Shown here in pieces: positions 43,418 to 53,137 of a DNA stretch of 64,000 bases. The notes beneath the pieces are model-generated. The model was not told the DNA's origin. It did no database searches and saw nothing but the letters and a program-made list of their open reading frames with translations. Position 1 is the stretch's first letter. Each line of letters begins with the position of its first letter. Source of the DNA: Sulfurospirillum sp. UBA4058 (lineage in GTDB: Bacteria > Campylobacterota > Campylobacteria > Campylobacterales > Sulfurospirillaceae). The position numbers and the translations under genes were made by a program. The stretch lies in assembly GCA_002382085.1 (NCBI GenBank), contig DFZK01000007.1, positions 156,006 to 220,005 of the forward strand, in the 5' to 3' direction.

Positions 43418-44106
43418 AAATAGCGATTATGGGCGCGATGTATGAAGAAATAACGCCTCTTTTGGAATTTTTTAAAACTTACGAAACAATCGATTACGCA
43501 AACAATCGTTATTACAAAACATCCTATCAAGGATTGGAACTCATTATTGCGTACAGTAAAATCGGTAAAGTCAACGCTTCTCTTACCGCATCGACGCTCA
43601 TCGAAAAATTCGGTGCCGAAAAATTGCTTTTTTCGGGTGTCGCGGGGGCACTCAATCCGACGTTAAAAGTCGGTGATTTGGTTGTGGCGACCAAACTGGC
43701 GCAACACGATGTCGATATATCGGCTTTCGGGCATCCTTTCGGGTATATTCCGGAAGGTTCCGTTTACGTACAAACCGATGCAACCTTAGTTCAAATCGCG
43801 CATAACGTTGCAAAAGCGCAAGGGCTGAAGCTGGTTGAAGGGATTGTTGCGACGGGCGATCAGTTTATTTGCGATTCTACGAAAAAAGAGTGGATACGCT
43901 CTACGTTTCAAGCCGATGCTACGGAAATGGAAGGTGCCTCCGTTGCGGTTGTCTGCGATGCGCTTCATGTTCCGTTTTGCGTTTTTCGAGCGATTAGCGA
44001 TGCCGCCGATATGGACGCCGGCTTTAGTTTCGATGAATTTTTGGTCAGTTCTGCTCAAGAGAGTGCAAAATTGATTCTAGCGATGTTGGATGAATTAAAA
44101 CGATGA
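43414..44106 (+). CDS. mtnN: 5'-methylthioadenosine/S-adenosylhomocysteine nucleosidase
   Basis: A 230-aa Pfs/MtnN: MKIAIMGAMYEEITPLL, FSGVAGALNPTLKVGDLVV, TGDQFI, ATEMEGASVAVVC and FRAISDAAD with the catalytic Asp. It clears SAH and MTA; in Campylobacterota such enzymes also serve the futalosine menaquinone route, fitting the menaquinone use of Mqo. Overlaps fabD and the TtcA-like gene by 4 nt each. Confidence 0.96.
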   Translation: MKIAIMGAMYEEITPLLEFFKTYETIDYANNRYYKTSYQGLELIIAYSKIGKVNASLTASTLIEKFGAEKLLFSGVAGALNPTLKVGDLVVATKLAQHDVDISAFGHPFGYIPEGSVYVQTDATLVQIAHNVAKAQGLKLVEGIVATGDQFICDSTKKEWIRSTFQADATEMEGASVAVVCDALHVPFCVFRAISDAADMDAGFSFDEFLVSSAQESAKLILAMLDELKR

Positions 44107-44858
44107 TCGAACTTAGTAAACGTCTTTTGCGCGTTGTAGGACGCACGAATGCACATTACGGCTTAATTCAGGAAAACGATAAACTGCTTTTAGGGCTCAG
44201 CGGGGGGAAAGATTCTCTGACGTTGGCGCATATTTTAAAGCATCTGCAACGCGTCGCTCCTTTTGATTTCGAATTTAAAGCCGTGACGATCGCATACGGT
44301 ATGGGTGAAGACCTTCAGACCTTACATGCACATTGTTTAGAGCATAAAATCGATCACGAAATCGTCGATACGTCGATTTTTGAGTTGGCTCAGGACAAAA
44401 TTCGTTCCAATTCCTCTTTTTGTAGCTTTTTCTCTCGTATGCGACGAGGGGCTTTGTATACGTATGCACTCAATCACGGTTATACGAAATTAGCATTGGC
44501 ACATCATTTAGACGATGCGGCGGAGAGTTTTTTTATGAATTTTTCGTATAACGGAGCATTGCGCTCGATGCCTCCGATTTATAAAGCACAAAACGGACTT
44601 GTCGTGATCCGTCCGTTGATCCATGTACGTGAACGTCAATTGCGAGAATGTGCCAAAGAGCACGGTATGCCGATCATCGGCGATGAAGCATGCCCTGCCA
44701 TGCGTTTTGACGTTAAAATGCCCGTTATGCGGGCAAAAACGAAAGAGATGTTAGCGGCCATGGAGAAAGAAAACCCCGAATTGTTCGTTTCCCTTAAAAA
44801 AGCATTTGAAAGTTTACAGGTTTCAAGCTTTTGCGATGAGCGTTATTTGGATCGTTAA
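44103..44858 (+). CDS. TtcA-like tRNA thiolation PP-loop ATPase
   Basis: A 251-aa PP-loop protein. The ATP loop is LLGLSGGKDSLTLAHIL, and HHLDDAAESFFMNFSYNG follows as in TtcA, which makes 2-thiocytidine at tRNA position 32. TtcA binds a [4Fe-4S] cluster through a CxxC pair and a later Cys. Here the first pair reads FCSFFSRMRRG, so the second Cys is Phe, while the later region keeps a single Cys (DEACPAMR). Start ATG overlaps mtnN by ATGA. Convergent with recO by 4 nt. Confidence 0.83.
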   Translation: MIELSKRLLRVVGRTNAHYGLIQENDKLLLGLSGGKDSLTLAHILKHLQRVAPFDFEFKAVTIAYGMGEDLQTLHAHCLEHKIDHEIVDTSIFELAQDKIRSNSSFCSFFSRMRRGALYTYALNHGYTKLALAHHLDDAAESFFMNFSYNGALRSMPPIYKAQNGLVVIRPLIHVRERQLRECAKEHGMPIIGDEACPAMRFDVKMPVMRAKTKEMLAAMEKENPELFVSLKKAFESLQVSSFCDERYLDR

Positions 44859-45472
44859 AACCCTTCAAGCATAATTTTCCAAAGGGCTGCAACTTCCTCG
44901 TCGTCAAATGCTATCGTGCTATGTTCTTCAAATAACGTTTTGACATGTAAGCGATCGAACGTTTGATTCCATGCACACTGTTTATGTGCCGGTAAAAAAG
45001 CGCGTATCAGTGTTAAATCCTCTTTGATCGGTTCTTCGCAATTAAAGCAAATGAAATCATCGTGCAATCGCCCTTCAAAACGCAAAAGTTTACTATACGC
45101 TTCAATCGCGATGCGTTTAGGATTCTGTTTATGCCAAATATCGGCACAAGCTTCTAAAAGATCAAAATAAAAAGCATCGATAAGAGCGACGTCTTTAAGG
45201 TGTAAGTAAAAAAGACGAATGAACGCCTGCCATGCAAGCATTCGTTCACGATGAATATTCCAAGACGTGCCTAAATGGAGGACGGAGCGTAGTTGCGGTA
45301 TGGTCGACTTGAGTGATGCGAGAGACTCAAAATCGATTTTATAGCCCAAGTGAATCGTTGAATGGCGTGCACCGTAAAAACGATAAAGGGTTTTAATGCT
45401 ATCGTGCGTTAAAACGACGACGATGAGATCTTCGTCTTTAACCCGCGTAATGTTGATAATATAACCTTGCAT
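44855..45472 (-). CDS. recO: DNA repair/recombination mediator RecO
   Basis: A ~205-aa minus-strand protein. N-terminal OB fold MQGYIINITRVKDEDLIVVVLT, then a helical domain with a reduced zinc motif (CFNCEEP). It matches the short epsilonproteobacterial RecO, which loads RecA with RecR. ATG 45472 gives the usual RecO start; ATG 45487 would add five residues, and neither has a good ribosome-binding site. Position after a ttcA-like gene matches C. jejuni gene order as I recall. Confidence 0.82.
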   Translation of the reverse strand: MQGYIINITRVKDEDLIVVVLTHDSIKTLYRFYGARHSTIHLGYKIDFESLASLKSTIPQLRSVLHLGTSWNIHRERMLAWQAFIRLFYLHLKDVALIDAFYFDLLEACADIWHKQNPKRIAIEAYSKLLRFEGRLHDDFICFNCEEPIKEDLTLIRAFLPAHKQCAWNQTFDRLHVKTLFEEHSTIAFDDEEVAALWKIMLEGF

Positions 45473-45487
45473 AAGCAATTTTAGCAT

Positions 45488-45700
45488 CTCAAAAATTGAA
45501 TTTTATTAAATAAAAAAATTAATTATTTTATTTTAGATATTAAATTTATTGAAAAATTATATTATTTATGATATGTAAATTCTGAAAACACCATAAAATA
45601 GTCGTTAATTGAAATTTAATAATTTTTAGAGTAATATCCGTCGCTTTTAACTTAAAATTTGTCAAAAAACTTGATGAAAATTCCACAAAAGGCTTGTGAG
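45488..45700. promoter_or_regulatory. extremely AT-rich divergent region between recO and gltB
   Basis: The gap serves recO leftward and gltB rightward. The part around 45490-45593 has only about ten G or C in a hundred bases, with strings of A, T and TTA. Candidate -10-like sequences are too many to choose among. No sigma54 (GG-N10-GC) site was seen. It resembles an UP-element-rich promoter or a site for an AT-binding nucleoid protein. Confidence 0.45.
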
Positions 45701-48700
45701 ATGGATCTAATAAGAGGATTTAAAGACAATTGCGGTTTCGGTTTAATCGCAAATATTAAAAATACTCCTACCCATGAAAACGTTGAAGATGCGATTACGG
45801 CGTTAGAGCGTATGATGCATCGAGGGGCGATTGCCGCGGACGGAAAAAGCGGAGACGGAAGCGGTCTGCTTTTTTCGATGCCGGTTGACTTTATGAAAAA
45901 AGAAGCACACAAATTGGGAGTGGATTTGCCCAAACAGTTTGCCGTTGCAATGATTTTTCTACATACGCAAGAGCAAAAGCGTATTTTTGAAGAGACCTGT
46001 GAGCAAAACGACCTCAAGGTTCTCCTTTATAGAGACGTACCCGTCAAAACCAAAGCATTGGGCAAATTAGCACTTGATTCACTTCCTCAAATCATCCAAG
46101 CGTTTGTTACGTCTGCTTCGTTAGTTGCGACAAAACGTTTTGAAGCCCTCTTGTATTTAACGCGTAAAACGGTTGAAAAACGCTTAGCGCATGAGAGCGA
46201 ATTTTACATCGCCTCTTTTTCCAGCAAAGTGATTTCGTATAAAGGGTTGGTGATGCCGACCTATATCAAAACATTTTTTCCCGATTTAAGCGATGCTGAT
46301 TTTAAAGCGACGTTTGCATTGTTCCACCAACGTTTTTCGACCAATACCTTACCGAAGTGGAAATTGGCACAGCCTTTTCGCACTTTGGCGCATAACGGTG
46401 AGATTAACTCTATTTCCGCCAATCGTTTTAACACGCAAGTAAAAACCGAATGCATTAAAAGCGGCGTTTTTTCGGACGAAGAGTTGCAAAAGCTGTATCC
46501 TTTAACGACCAACGACGTAAGTGATAGTGCCAGCTTGGATAACATGTTCGAGTTTATGCTCCTCAACGGATTTGACTTTTTTAAGGCCGTACGTTCGCTC
46601 ATTCCCGCTCCTTGGCAAAATGCGCCGCATATGGATTCGGGACTTCGAGCATTCTATGAATTCTCAAGCATTAATTTCGAGCCGTGGGACGGACCTGCTG
46701 CGATCTCGTTAACCGACGGTCGTCATATCGCCTGTGTTTTAGATCGAAACGGATTGCGTCCTGCAAAATATATCATTACTAAAGACGATCGTATCATTAT
46801 CTCAAGCGAATACGGTGTTTTAGATATTGACGAAGACACTATTATCGAAAGAGGTCGTCTGCAAAGCGGTCAGATGATCGGGCTCGACCTCAAATTCGGC
46901 AAAATTATGAAAAACGACGATATTAATGATTACCTTGCTAGTTCTAATACCTACACCGAGTGGCTCAATAAAGGCCTTGTTTACCTCCAAGAGTTCGTCG
47001 ACATTCCTTTTTCTAAAACAACCGACTACGTGCGTGAAAATTTAGAGTTAGAACAACGCTATTTTAATATCACGCAAGAAGTCAAAAATATGGTGATTGA
47101 GCCGATGATGAAAGACGGCAAAGAAGGTGTCGGTTCGATGGGCGACGATACGCCGATGGCGGCTTTTAGCCACGTTCAGCGAAATTTCAGCGACTATTTT
47201 AAACAAAAATTTGCCCAAGTAACCAATCCTCCGATCGATCCAATCCGCGAAAAGGTGGTGATGAGTTTAAATACGAGTTTCGGGGAGATTCGAAATATTC
47301 TTGAAGAGAGCCAAGAACATGCCGTTCGTATCAAATCGATTTCGCCGATTATGATGCAAGAAAAATTCGATATTTTAGATTCTTTCGGCGATAAGAGCAA
47401 ACCGCGCTATAAAGACGAATACAAAAATCGCTATTTCTCGACGCTTTTTGAAGATAATCTCAAAGGAAGTTTGGAAGATTTGGCGTACGATATTGCGCAA
47501 GCGGTTAAAAACGAAGGCGTACGGATTATTTTCCTTGACGATCGAGGTATGACAAACAAACTCAAACCGATGCCGATGATTATGGTCATCGGACGCGTCA
47601 ATCAGGTCTTATTGGATGAGGGCGTTCGTTCTTTAGCGTCTATCGTTGCTATTTCCGCCGAAGCGATTGATACGCATTCGTGTGCATGTATGATCGGCTT
47701 TGGGGCAAGTGCGATTTATCCTTATTTACTCTATGCAACCGTATTGGATGAATGCAAAAAAAGCGATATGGGATCGTATGAGATCAAAACCAAACTAAAA
47801 AACGTCAATCATGCCATCGGTCAAGGCTTACTCAAAGTCATGTCCAAAATGGGTATCGCAACGATTGCGTCGTATCGTAACTCTGCGTTATTTGATGTTT
47901 TAGGCTTGGGAAGCGAAGTCGTACAAGAGTGTTTTAACGGAGCAATTTCGTTGATTCCCGGACTCGGATACGAAGACATAGAGGAGCGTTTGGCGCGCAA
48001 CCATCACAAAGCGTATGAGCTTAACCTCACTAAAAAACTTTTTCCGCTCGAAATCGGCGGCTTTTACAAATACATCGACGGACAAGAGTACCACGACTAT
48101 CATCCGCAAGCGATTCATGCCATTCATAAAGCGACGGTTACGGGTGAAAAAAAAGATTTTCAAGAGTTTACGAAGCTGATTAACAATCGCGGATTTAAAA
48201 TGATACGCGACTTTTTCGAACTCAAATCTGATCGTGAGCCTATTGCCGTTGACAAAGTCGAATCCAAAGAGTCTATTTTCAAACGCTTTGCGACCGCGGC
48301 TATGAGTTTGGGGTCTATTTCTCCCGAAGCGCACGAAGCACTGGGTGAAGCGATGAATCGCATCGGCGGTATGAGTAACTCCGGAGAAGGCGGTGAGGCA
48401 CCGGAACGTCTTAAAACCAATAAAAACTCTAAAATTAAACAAATCGCATCGGGACGTTTCGGTGTAACGCCGGAATATTTACGTTCGGCAACCGAAATCC
48501 AAATTAAAGTCGCACAGGGTGCAAAACCGGGAGAAGGCGGACAGTTACCCGGTCATAAAGTCACTTCGTTGATCGCGAGCCTTCGCTACACGATTCCGGG
48601 CGTTACGTTGATTTCTCCGCCGCCACACCACGATATTTATTCCATCGAGGATTTGGCACAGCTGATTTTCGATATGAAGCAAATTAATCCCGAGGCTATC

Positions 48701-50125
48701 GTGACGGTGAAGCTCGTCTCGACCGCGGGCGTCGGTACGATCGCTGCGGGTGTCGCTAAAGCGTATGCCGATAAAATTATTATTTCCGGCGGCGACGGCG
48801 GAACGGGCGCGGCACCGCTAACATCGATTAAATTTGCCGGAAATCCGTGGGAAATCGGTCTAAGCGAAGCACATAACGCTTTAAAAGCCAACCATTTACG
48901 AGACAGTGTTCATTTGCAAACCGACGGTGGACTTAAAACGGGACTCGATGTCGTAAAAGCGGCACTTTTAGGCGCGGAAAGTTATGCGTTCGGTACGCTT
49001 TCGTTAACGATTATCGGATGTAAAGTTTTGCGTGTTTGCCATTTGAACCGTTGTTCGGTGGGCGTTGCAACGCAAGACGAGAAGTTAAGGGAACATTTTG
49101 TCGGAACGGTCGATAAACTCGTTAATTTCTTTACGCTTTTAGCCGAAGACGTACGCGAAATTTTGGCGCATTTAGGGTATACGCGTTTGGAAGAGATCAT
49201 CGGACGAAGTGATCTTTTACATGTCATTGACGATACGTTTGCGAAAAAATTCGACTTTTCATCCGTTTTGATGCGTTTGGAAGGTCCCGACACGCATAGC
49301 GGCAAATCCAACGATCCTTTCGATAAGAACGTGTTTGAAAAAGAGATTTTAAAAGAAGTCTATAAAGTCATCGAAAATCCGGATGAGAAAATCGTTTTGC
49401 ATCGCGAAATTTGCAATACCAATCGAAGCTTCGGAACGCTCATTAGCGGTGAAATCGCAAAATTTTACGGCAATAAAGGACTCAAAGACGACAGCATCGT
49501 TTTCAGACTTAACGGAGTTGCGGGACAGTCCTTAGGGGCATTTTTAGCCAACGGACTTAGCATTAATCTCAAAGGTACGGCAAACGATTACGTCGGTAAA
49601 GGTATGAACGGCGGTAAAATCGTGATCGCTCCTAAATTTCAAGGTAGAGGATACGCATGTGCCGGAAATACGTGTTTGTACGGTGCAACGGGCGGTAAAC
49701 TTTACGTTGCCGGAATCGTGGGAGAGCGCTTTTGCGTGCGAAACTCCGGTGCCGTTTCCGTGGTTGAAGGAACGGGAGATCATGCTTGCGAATATATGAC
49801 CGGCGGCGTGGTTGCTATTTTAGGCAATACCGGTGTGAATTTCGGTGCGGGTATGACCGGCGGTGTGGCATTTGTGTATGATGAAACGCGCGACTTTATC
49901 GATAAACTCAATCAAGAACTTGTGATCGCCGAGCGTATCGATACGGATGATATGGATGAGGCACGGCATTTCTTGAAGCGTCTCCTTCGTACGCATATCA
50001 ATGAAACGGCAAGTTTTAGAGCCACGCAAATTTTAGAAGATTTTCGCCATGCGGTCAGGGATTTTTGGATCGTTCGTCCTAAAGATATGACCAAAGTGCC
50101 ACTCAATCCGGAGCAAGGAGACTAA
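45701..50125 (+). CDS. gltB: glutamate synthase (NADPH) large subunit
   Basis: A 1474-aa GOGAT large subunit. The N-terminal glutaminase begins with a short propeptide MDLIRGFKDN before the catalytic Cys (NCGFGL). The FMN-binding synthase domain contains SSGGDGG-like GGDGGTGAAPLTS, and the [3Fe-4S] cysteines CKVLRVCHLNRC (C-x5-C-x4-C) are intact. The C-terminal GXGXG beta-helix domain is present (GMNGGKIVI...). ATG 45701 has AAAAGG 8 nt upstream and is preferred over ATG 45674 or TTG 45659. It forms glutamate from glutamine and 2-oxoglutarate with GltD. Confidence 0.97.
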   Translation: MDLIRGFKDNCGFGLIANIKNTPTHENVEDAITALERMMHRGAIAADGKSGDGSGLLFSMPVDFMKKEAHKLGVDLPKQFAVAMIFLHTQEQKRIFEETCEQNDLKVLLYRDVPVKTKALGKLALDSLPQIIQAFVTSASLVATKRFEALLYLTRKTVEKRLAHESEFYIASFSSKVISYKGLVMPTYIKTFFPDLSDADFKATFALFHQRFSTNTLPKWKLAQPFRTLAHNGEINSISANRFNTQVKTECIKSGVFSDEELQKLYPLTTNDVSDSASLDNMFEFMLLNGFDFFKAVRSLIPAPWQNAPHMDSGLRAFYEFSSINFEPWDGPAAISLTDGRHIACVLDRNGLRPAKYIITKDDRIIISSEYGVLDIDEDTIIERGRLQSGQMIGLDLKFGKIMKNDDINDYLASSNTYTEWLNKGLVYLQEFVDIPFSKTTDYVRENLELEQRYFNITQEVKNMVIEPMMKDGKEGVGSMGDDTPMAAFSHVQRNFSDYFKQKFAQVTNPPIDPIREKVVMSLNTSFGEIRNILEESQEHAVRIKSISPIMMQEKFDILDSFGDKSKPRYKDEYKNRYFSTLFEDNLKGSLEDLAYDIAQAVKNEGVRIIFLDDRGMTNKLKPMPMIMVIGRVNQVLLDEGVRSLASIVAISAEAIDTHSCACMIGFGASAIYPYLLYATVLDECKKSDMGSYEIKTKLKNVNHAIGQGLLKVMSKMGIATIASYRNSALFDVLGLGSEVVQECFNGAISLIPGLGYEDIEERLARNHHKAYELNLTKKLFPLEIGGFYKYIDGQEYHDYHPQAIHAIHKATVTGEKKDFQEFTKLINNRGFKMIRDFFELKSDREPIAVDKVESKESIFKRFATAAMSLGSISPEAHEALGEAMNRIGGMSNSGEGGEAPERLKTNKNSKIKQIASGRFGVTPEYLRSATEIQIKVAQGAKPGEGGQLPGHKVTSLIASLRYTIPGVTLISPPPHHDIYSIEDLAQLIFDMKQINPEAIVTVKLVSTAGVGTIAAGVAKAYADKIIISGGDGGTGAAPLTSIKFAGNPWEIGLSEAHNALKANHLRDSVHLQTDGGLKTGLDVVKAALLGAESYAFGTLSLTIIGCKVLRVCHLNRCSVGVATQDEKLREHFVGTVDKLVNFFTLLAEDVREILAHLGYTRLEEIIGRSDLLHVIDDTFAKKFDFSSVLMRLEGPDTHSGKSNDPFDKNVFEKEILKEVYKVIENPDEKIVLHREICNTNRSFGTLISGEIAKFYGNKGLKDDSIVFRLNGVAGQSLGAFLANGLSINLKGTANDYVGKGMNGGKIVIAPKFQGRGYACAGNTCLYGATGGKLYVAGIVGERFCVRNSGAVSVVEGTGDHACEYMTGGVVAILGNTGVNFGAGMTGGVAFVYDETRDFIDKLNQELVIAERIDTDDMDEARHFLKRLLRTHINETASFRATQILEDFRHAVRDFWIVRPKDMTKVPLNPEQGD

Positions 50126-50126
50126 G

Positions 50127-51509
50127 ATGCAAAATTTTGTGAATGAAGAAAGATACGAGCCTAGAAAACGCTCAACCGGAGATCGCGTTAAAGATTTTAA
50201 AGAAATTTACGAAATTTTTAGTAAAGAAGACGCTTCCGCACAAGCCGATCGTTGTATTCAGTGCGGCGATCCGTTTTGTCACAGTAAATGTCCATTACAC
50301 AATTATATTCCGTTTTGGTTAAAAGCCACGAGTGCCATGAAGCGAGAGCTTGCCTTTAACCTTTCCAACGAGACCAATCCGTTTCCCGAAATTACCGGAC
50401 GTATTTGTCCGCAAGATCGTTTGTGTGAAGGGGATTGTACGCTCAATGACGGACACGGTGCGATTACGATCGGTGCAATCGAGACGTTTATTTCCGAAGA
50501 GGGATTTAAAAAAGGATTTAAACCGAGCTTCCCGGGAATTACGACGAAGAAAAAGGTGGCAATTATCGGTGCTGGACCTGCGGGTATCGCCTGTGCGACG
50601 TATCTTCTTCGTGCCGGTATCGGCGTTAGCATGTACGACAAGCAAAACAGAGCCGGAGGGCTTCTAACGTACGGAATTCCGGGCTTTAAGCTCGATAAAG
50701 AGGTGGTCGCAAGGCGCGTAAGATGGCTTCAAGACGCCGGTTTGACGTTGCATACCAACACTCAAGTCGGTAAAGAAATCGGATTTGACGAAATTGCGCA
50801 TAGCCACGACGCTATTTTCTTAGCGATCGGTGCGGAGAGTCCTCGTAAAGCCAATATCGCCAATGAAAATGCCAGCGGTGTTTTTACGGCGATCGACTTT
50901 TTACGTCACATTCAAAAGAAACAATTTAACGAGAGCTACGATAAAAAGTTTGAGGTCAAAAACAAAAACGTTGTCGTTGTCGGCGGCGGCGATACGGCGA
51001 TGGATTGTTTGAGAACGTCGATTCGTGAAGGGGCAAAAAGCGTAACATGTTTGTATCGTCGCGATAAATACAATATGCCCGGTTCCAAAAAAGAGTTTAA
51101 AAATGCAATCGAAGAGGGTGCGGAATTTATGTACAACGTCTCTCCCAAAGAGATATTGGTAAACTCCGAAGGACAAGCAATCGGTATCGATATGCAAAAA
51201 ACGATTTTAGGTTCAAAAGATGCCTCTTCACGACAAGTTGTCGAAATAGTGAAAGGCGGTGATTTTAGGGTTGATGCCGATATTATCATCTTCGCTTTAG
51301 GCTTTATTCCTTCCGTCCCGACGTTTTTAGCGGAAAACGGTATCGAAGTCAATAAATCGGGTTGCATCGTCGTGAATAGCGAATACCAAACGACCAAGTC
51401 AGGTGTTTTTGCCGGCGGCGATTGTAAACGCGGATCGGATTTGGTCGTCACGGCCGCGAAAGAGGGTAAAGAAGCCGCGAACGCTATCGTCAAAAAATTG
51501 TTAGGTTAA
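50127..51509 (+). CDS. gltD: glutamate synthase small subunit
   Basis: A 460-aa GltD. N-terminal Fe-S binding CIQCGDPFCHSKCPL with a second Cys group ICPQDRLCEGDC. FAD site IIGAGPAGIACATYLL, NADPH site VVVGGGDTAMDC, and a final FAD contact in GVFAGGDCKRGSDLV. It passes NADPH electrons to GltB. One base separates it from gltB. Confidence 0.97.
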   Translation: MQNFVNEERYEPRKRSTGDRVKDFKEIYEIFSKEDASAQADRCIQCGDPFCHSKCPLHNYIPFWLKATSAMKRELAFNLSNETNPFPEITGRICPQDRLCEGDCTLNDGHGAITIGAIETFISEEGFKKGFKPSFPGITTKKKVAIIGAGPAGIACATYLLRAGIGVSMYDKQNRAGGLLTYGIPGFKLDKEVVARRVRWLQDAGLTLHTNTQVGKEIGFDEIAHSHDAIFLAIGAESPRKANIANENASGVFTAIDFLRHIQKKQFNESYDKKFEVKNKNVVVVGGGDTAMDCLRTSIREGAKSVTCLYRRDKYNMPGSKKEFKNAIEEGAEFMYNVSPKEILVNSEGQAIGIDMQKTILGSKDASSRQVVEIVKGGDFRVDADIIIFALGFIPSVPTFLAENGIEVNKSGCIVVNSEYQTTKSGVFAGGDCKRGSDLVVTAAKEGKEAANAIVKKLLG

Positions 51510-51510
51510 T

Positions 51511-52236
51511 ATGGACGTGATCGAAGCCGCACTGCAAGCCAATAGGGTTTTGTATCGACGTTTACGAACACAAGGGTTGCATGCGGACGATCACCTCTGC
51601 TTTGAACAAGGTGCGGGAGGCGATCGAAGTTCGGCGATCGATTTAGAAGCGGAGCGCGTCTTTATCACGTATTTACTTCCTTTCGGAACGATTATTTCCG
51701 AAGAGAGCGGGACGATTGAAAATCCCGACATGTCATCGTATATCGTTCTTGACCCTATCGACGGAAGCGACAATCTTTTATCGCATTTACCCTATTACGG
51801 TACGTCGGTTGCCTATTTTGAAGAGGGAAAATGCACGAAAGCCGTCATTACGAATTTAGCCAACGGCGATTGTTTTGTGAAAGATCAAAACGGGCTCAAG
51901 CGCGGTAAAATCGACGAAAAAAATTTTAGCGACGTTGCTTGTAATCCGTTTAGCAAAGCAGGTATTTTCGAGCGTGCTTACGCTTCTTCCCGTCTGCATC
52001 CCTTACTGCAAAAAGCAGGGATAAAATACCGCTCCCCGGGAGCATTCGCACTCTCTTTGGCGTATGCGAGGGATGTTTCGTTCGTGTTGTATGAGGGTGC
52101 TATTCGCTCATACGACGTGGAGGCGGGACGCTTTATGTGCGAGGACTTATACCTCTACGAAACGCATGAACTTTTTCTCGTAAGCAAAGATAAGGAAATT
52201 TTCGATAGAATAATTGACTTATTTATAAGCAATTAG
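51511..52236 (+). CDS. inositol monophosphatase-family phosphatase (CysQ-like)
   Basis: A 241-aa metal-dependent phosphatase. SEESG gives the first metal site, LDPIDGSDNLLSHLPYYG the DPIDGS core, and a C-terminal YDVEAGRFM replaces the usual WD-x-AAG. CysQ hydrolyses 3'-phosphoadenosine phosphates and other IMPases act on inositol or sugar phosphates; the substrate cannot be decided by eye. It starts one base after gltD, and the same neighbour lies by accD in C. jejuni as I recall. Confidence 0.85.
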   Translation: MDVIEAALQANRVLYRRLRTQGLHADDHLCFEQGAGGDRSSAIDLEAERVFITYLLPFGTIISEESGTIENPDMSSYIVLDPIDGSDNLLSHLPYYGTSVAYFEEGKCTKAVITNLANGDCFVKDQNGLKRGKIDEKNFSDVACNPFSKAGIFERAYASSRLHPLLQKAGIKYRSPGAFALSLAYARDVSFVLYEGAIRSYDVEAGRFMCEDLYLYETHELFLVSKDKEIFDRIIDLFISN

Positions 52237-52258
52237 CTTTCAAAGAGGATGCATACGT

Positions 52259-53137
52259 ATGGGATTTGCCGAAATCTTCAGTAAAATAAGAAAGACACAA
52301 TCCGCTCCGAGCGAAGCGCCTAGCCATTGGGTGAAATGTAGCGCGTGTCAATCATTGATGTATTATAAAGAAGTCGAACAACGTTTTAACGTCTGCCCAA
52401 AGTGTGGATTTCATATGCGAATTTCTGCCACAAAGCGTATTGAGCAATTAAGCGATGAGGGAAGCTTCGTCGAGTTTGATGCCAATTTGATCCCCGTCGA
52501 TCCTTTAAAATTCGTGGATAAAAAATCGTATAAAAAGCGTATTGAAGAGGCTGAAGAGAAAACGGGAAAACATTCGTCCGTCATTTGCGGGACATGTACG
52601 ATTGAGGGAGTGAAAGTTCAACTCGTCGTATTCGATTTTGCTTTTATGGGCGGAAGCTTGGGCTCCGTCGAAGGCGAAAAAATCGTTCGAGCGATTCATA
52701 GGGCAATTGAGGCGAAAGAAGGACTCGTGATCGTCAGTGCGAGCGGCGGTGCTCGTATGCAAGAGAGCACGTTTTCGTTGCTTCAGATGTCCAAAACGTC
52801 CGCCGCGTTAGCGAAGCTTGCCGAAGCGAAATTACCTTACGTTTCGATCTTAACCGATCCGACGATGGGCGGGGTGAGTGCATCGTTTGCGTTTTTGGGC
52901 GATATTATTATGGCAGAACCGGGCGCATTGGTCGGATTTGCGGGACAAAGGGTTATCAAACAAACGATCGGTGCCGATTTACCCGAAGGATTTCAAAAAG
53001 CGGAATTTTTGTTAGAACACGGCTTGATCGATATGATCGTTACGCGCGAAGAGATGAAAAAGACGGTTGCCGATTTGATGAAGCTTTTGGGAGCACATTG
53101 TAAAAGCGATGATTTTGAGCTAAGACTCAAAGCATGA
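52259..53137 (+). CDS. accD: acetyl-CoA carboxylase carboxyltransferase subunit beta
   Basis: A 292-aa AccD. N-terminal C4 zinc ribbon CSACQSLMYYKEVEQRFNVC followed by PKCGF, then the crotonase-like core VSASGGARMQEST and DPTMGGVSASFAFLGD, with the GFAGQRVIKQT substrate loop. With AccA it transfers the carboxyl from biotin to acetyl-CoA. It overlaps rlmH by 4 nt. Confidence 0.97.
   Translation: MGFAEIFSKIRKTQSAPSEAPSHWVKCSACQSLMYYKEVEQRFNVCPKCGFHMRISATKRIEQLSDEGSFVEFDANLIPVDPLKFVDKKSYKKRIEEAEEKTGKHSSVICGTCTIEGVKVQLVVFDFAFMGGSLGSVEGEKIVRAIHRAIEAKEGLVIVSASGGARMQESTFSLLQMSKTSAALAKLAEAKLPYVSILTDPTMGGVSASFAFLGDIIMAEPGALVGFAGQRVIKQTIGADLPEGFQKAEFLLEHGLIDMIVTREEMKKTVADLMKLLGAHCKSDDFELRLKA

Noticed and set aside
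45488..45700. sigma54 promoter for gltB
   Set aside because: No GG-N10-GC spacing with the right flanks in the AT-rich gap.
47900..48442. 180-aa open frame antisense to gltB
   Set aside because: Phe/Arg-rich shadow of the gltB coding strand without start signals.
50936..51493. 185-aa open frame antisense to gltD
   Set aside because: Same pattern as above; the plus-strand gltD motifs are unequivocal.
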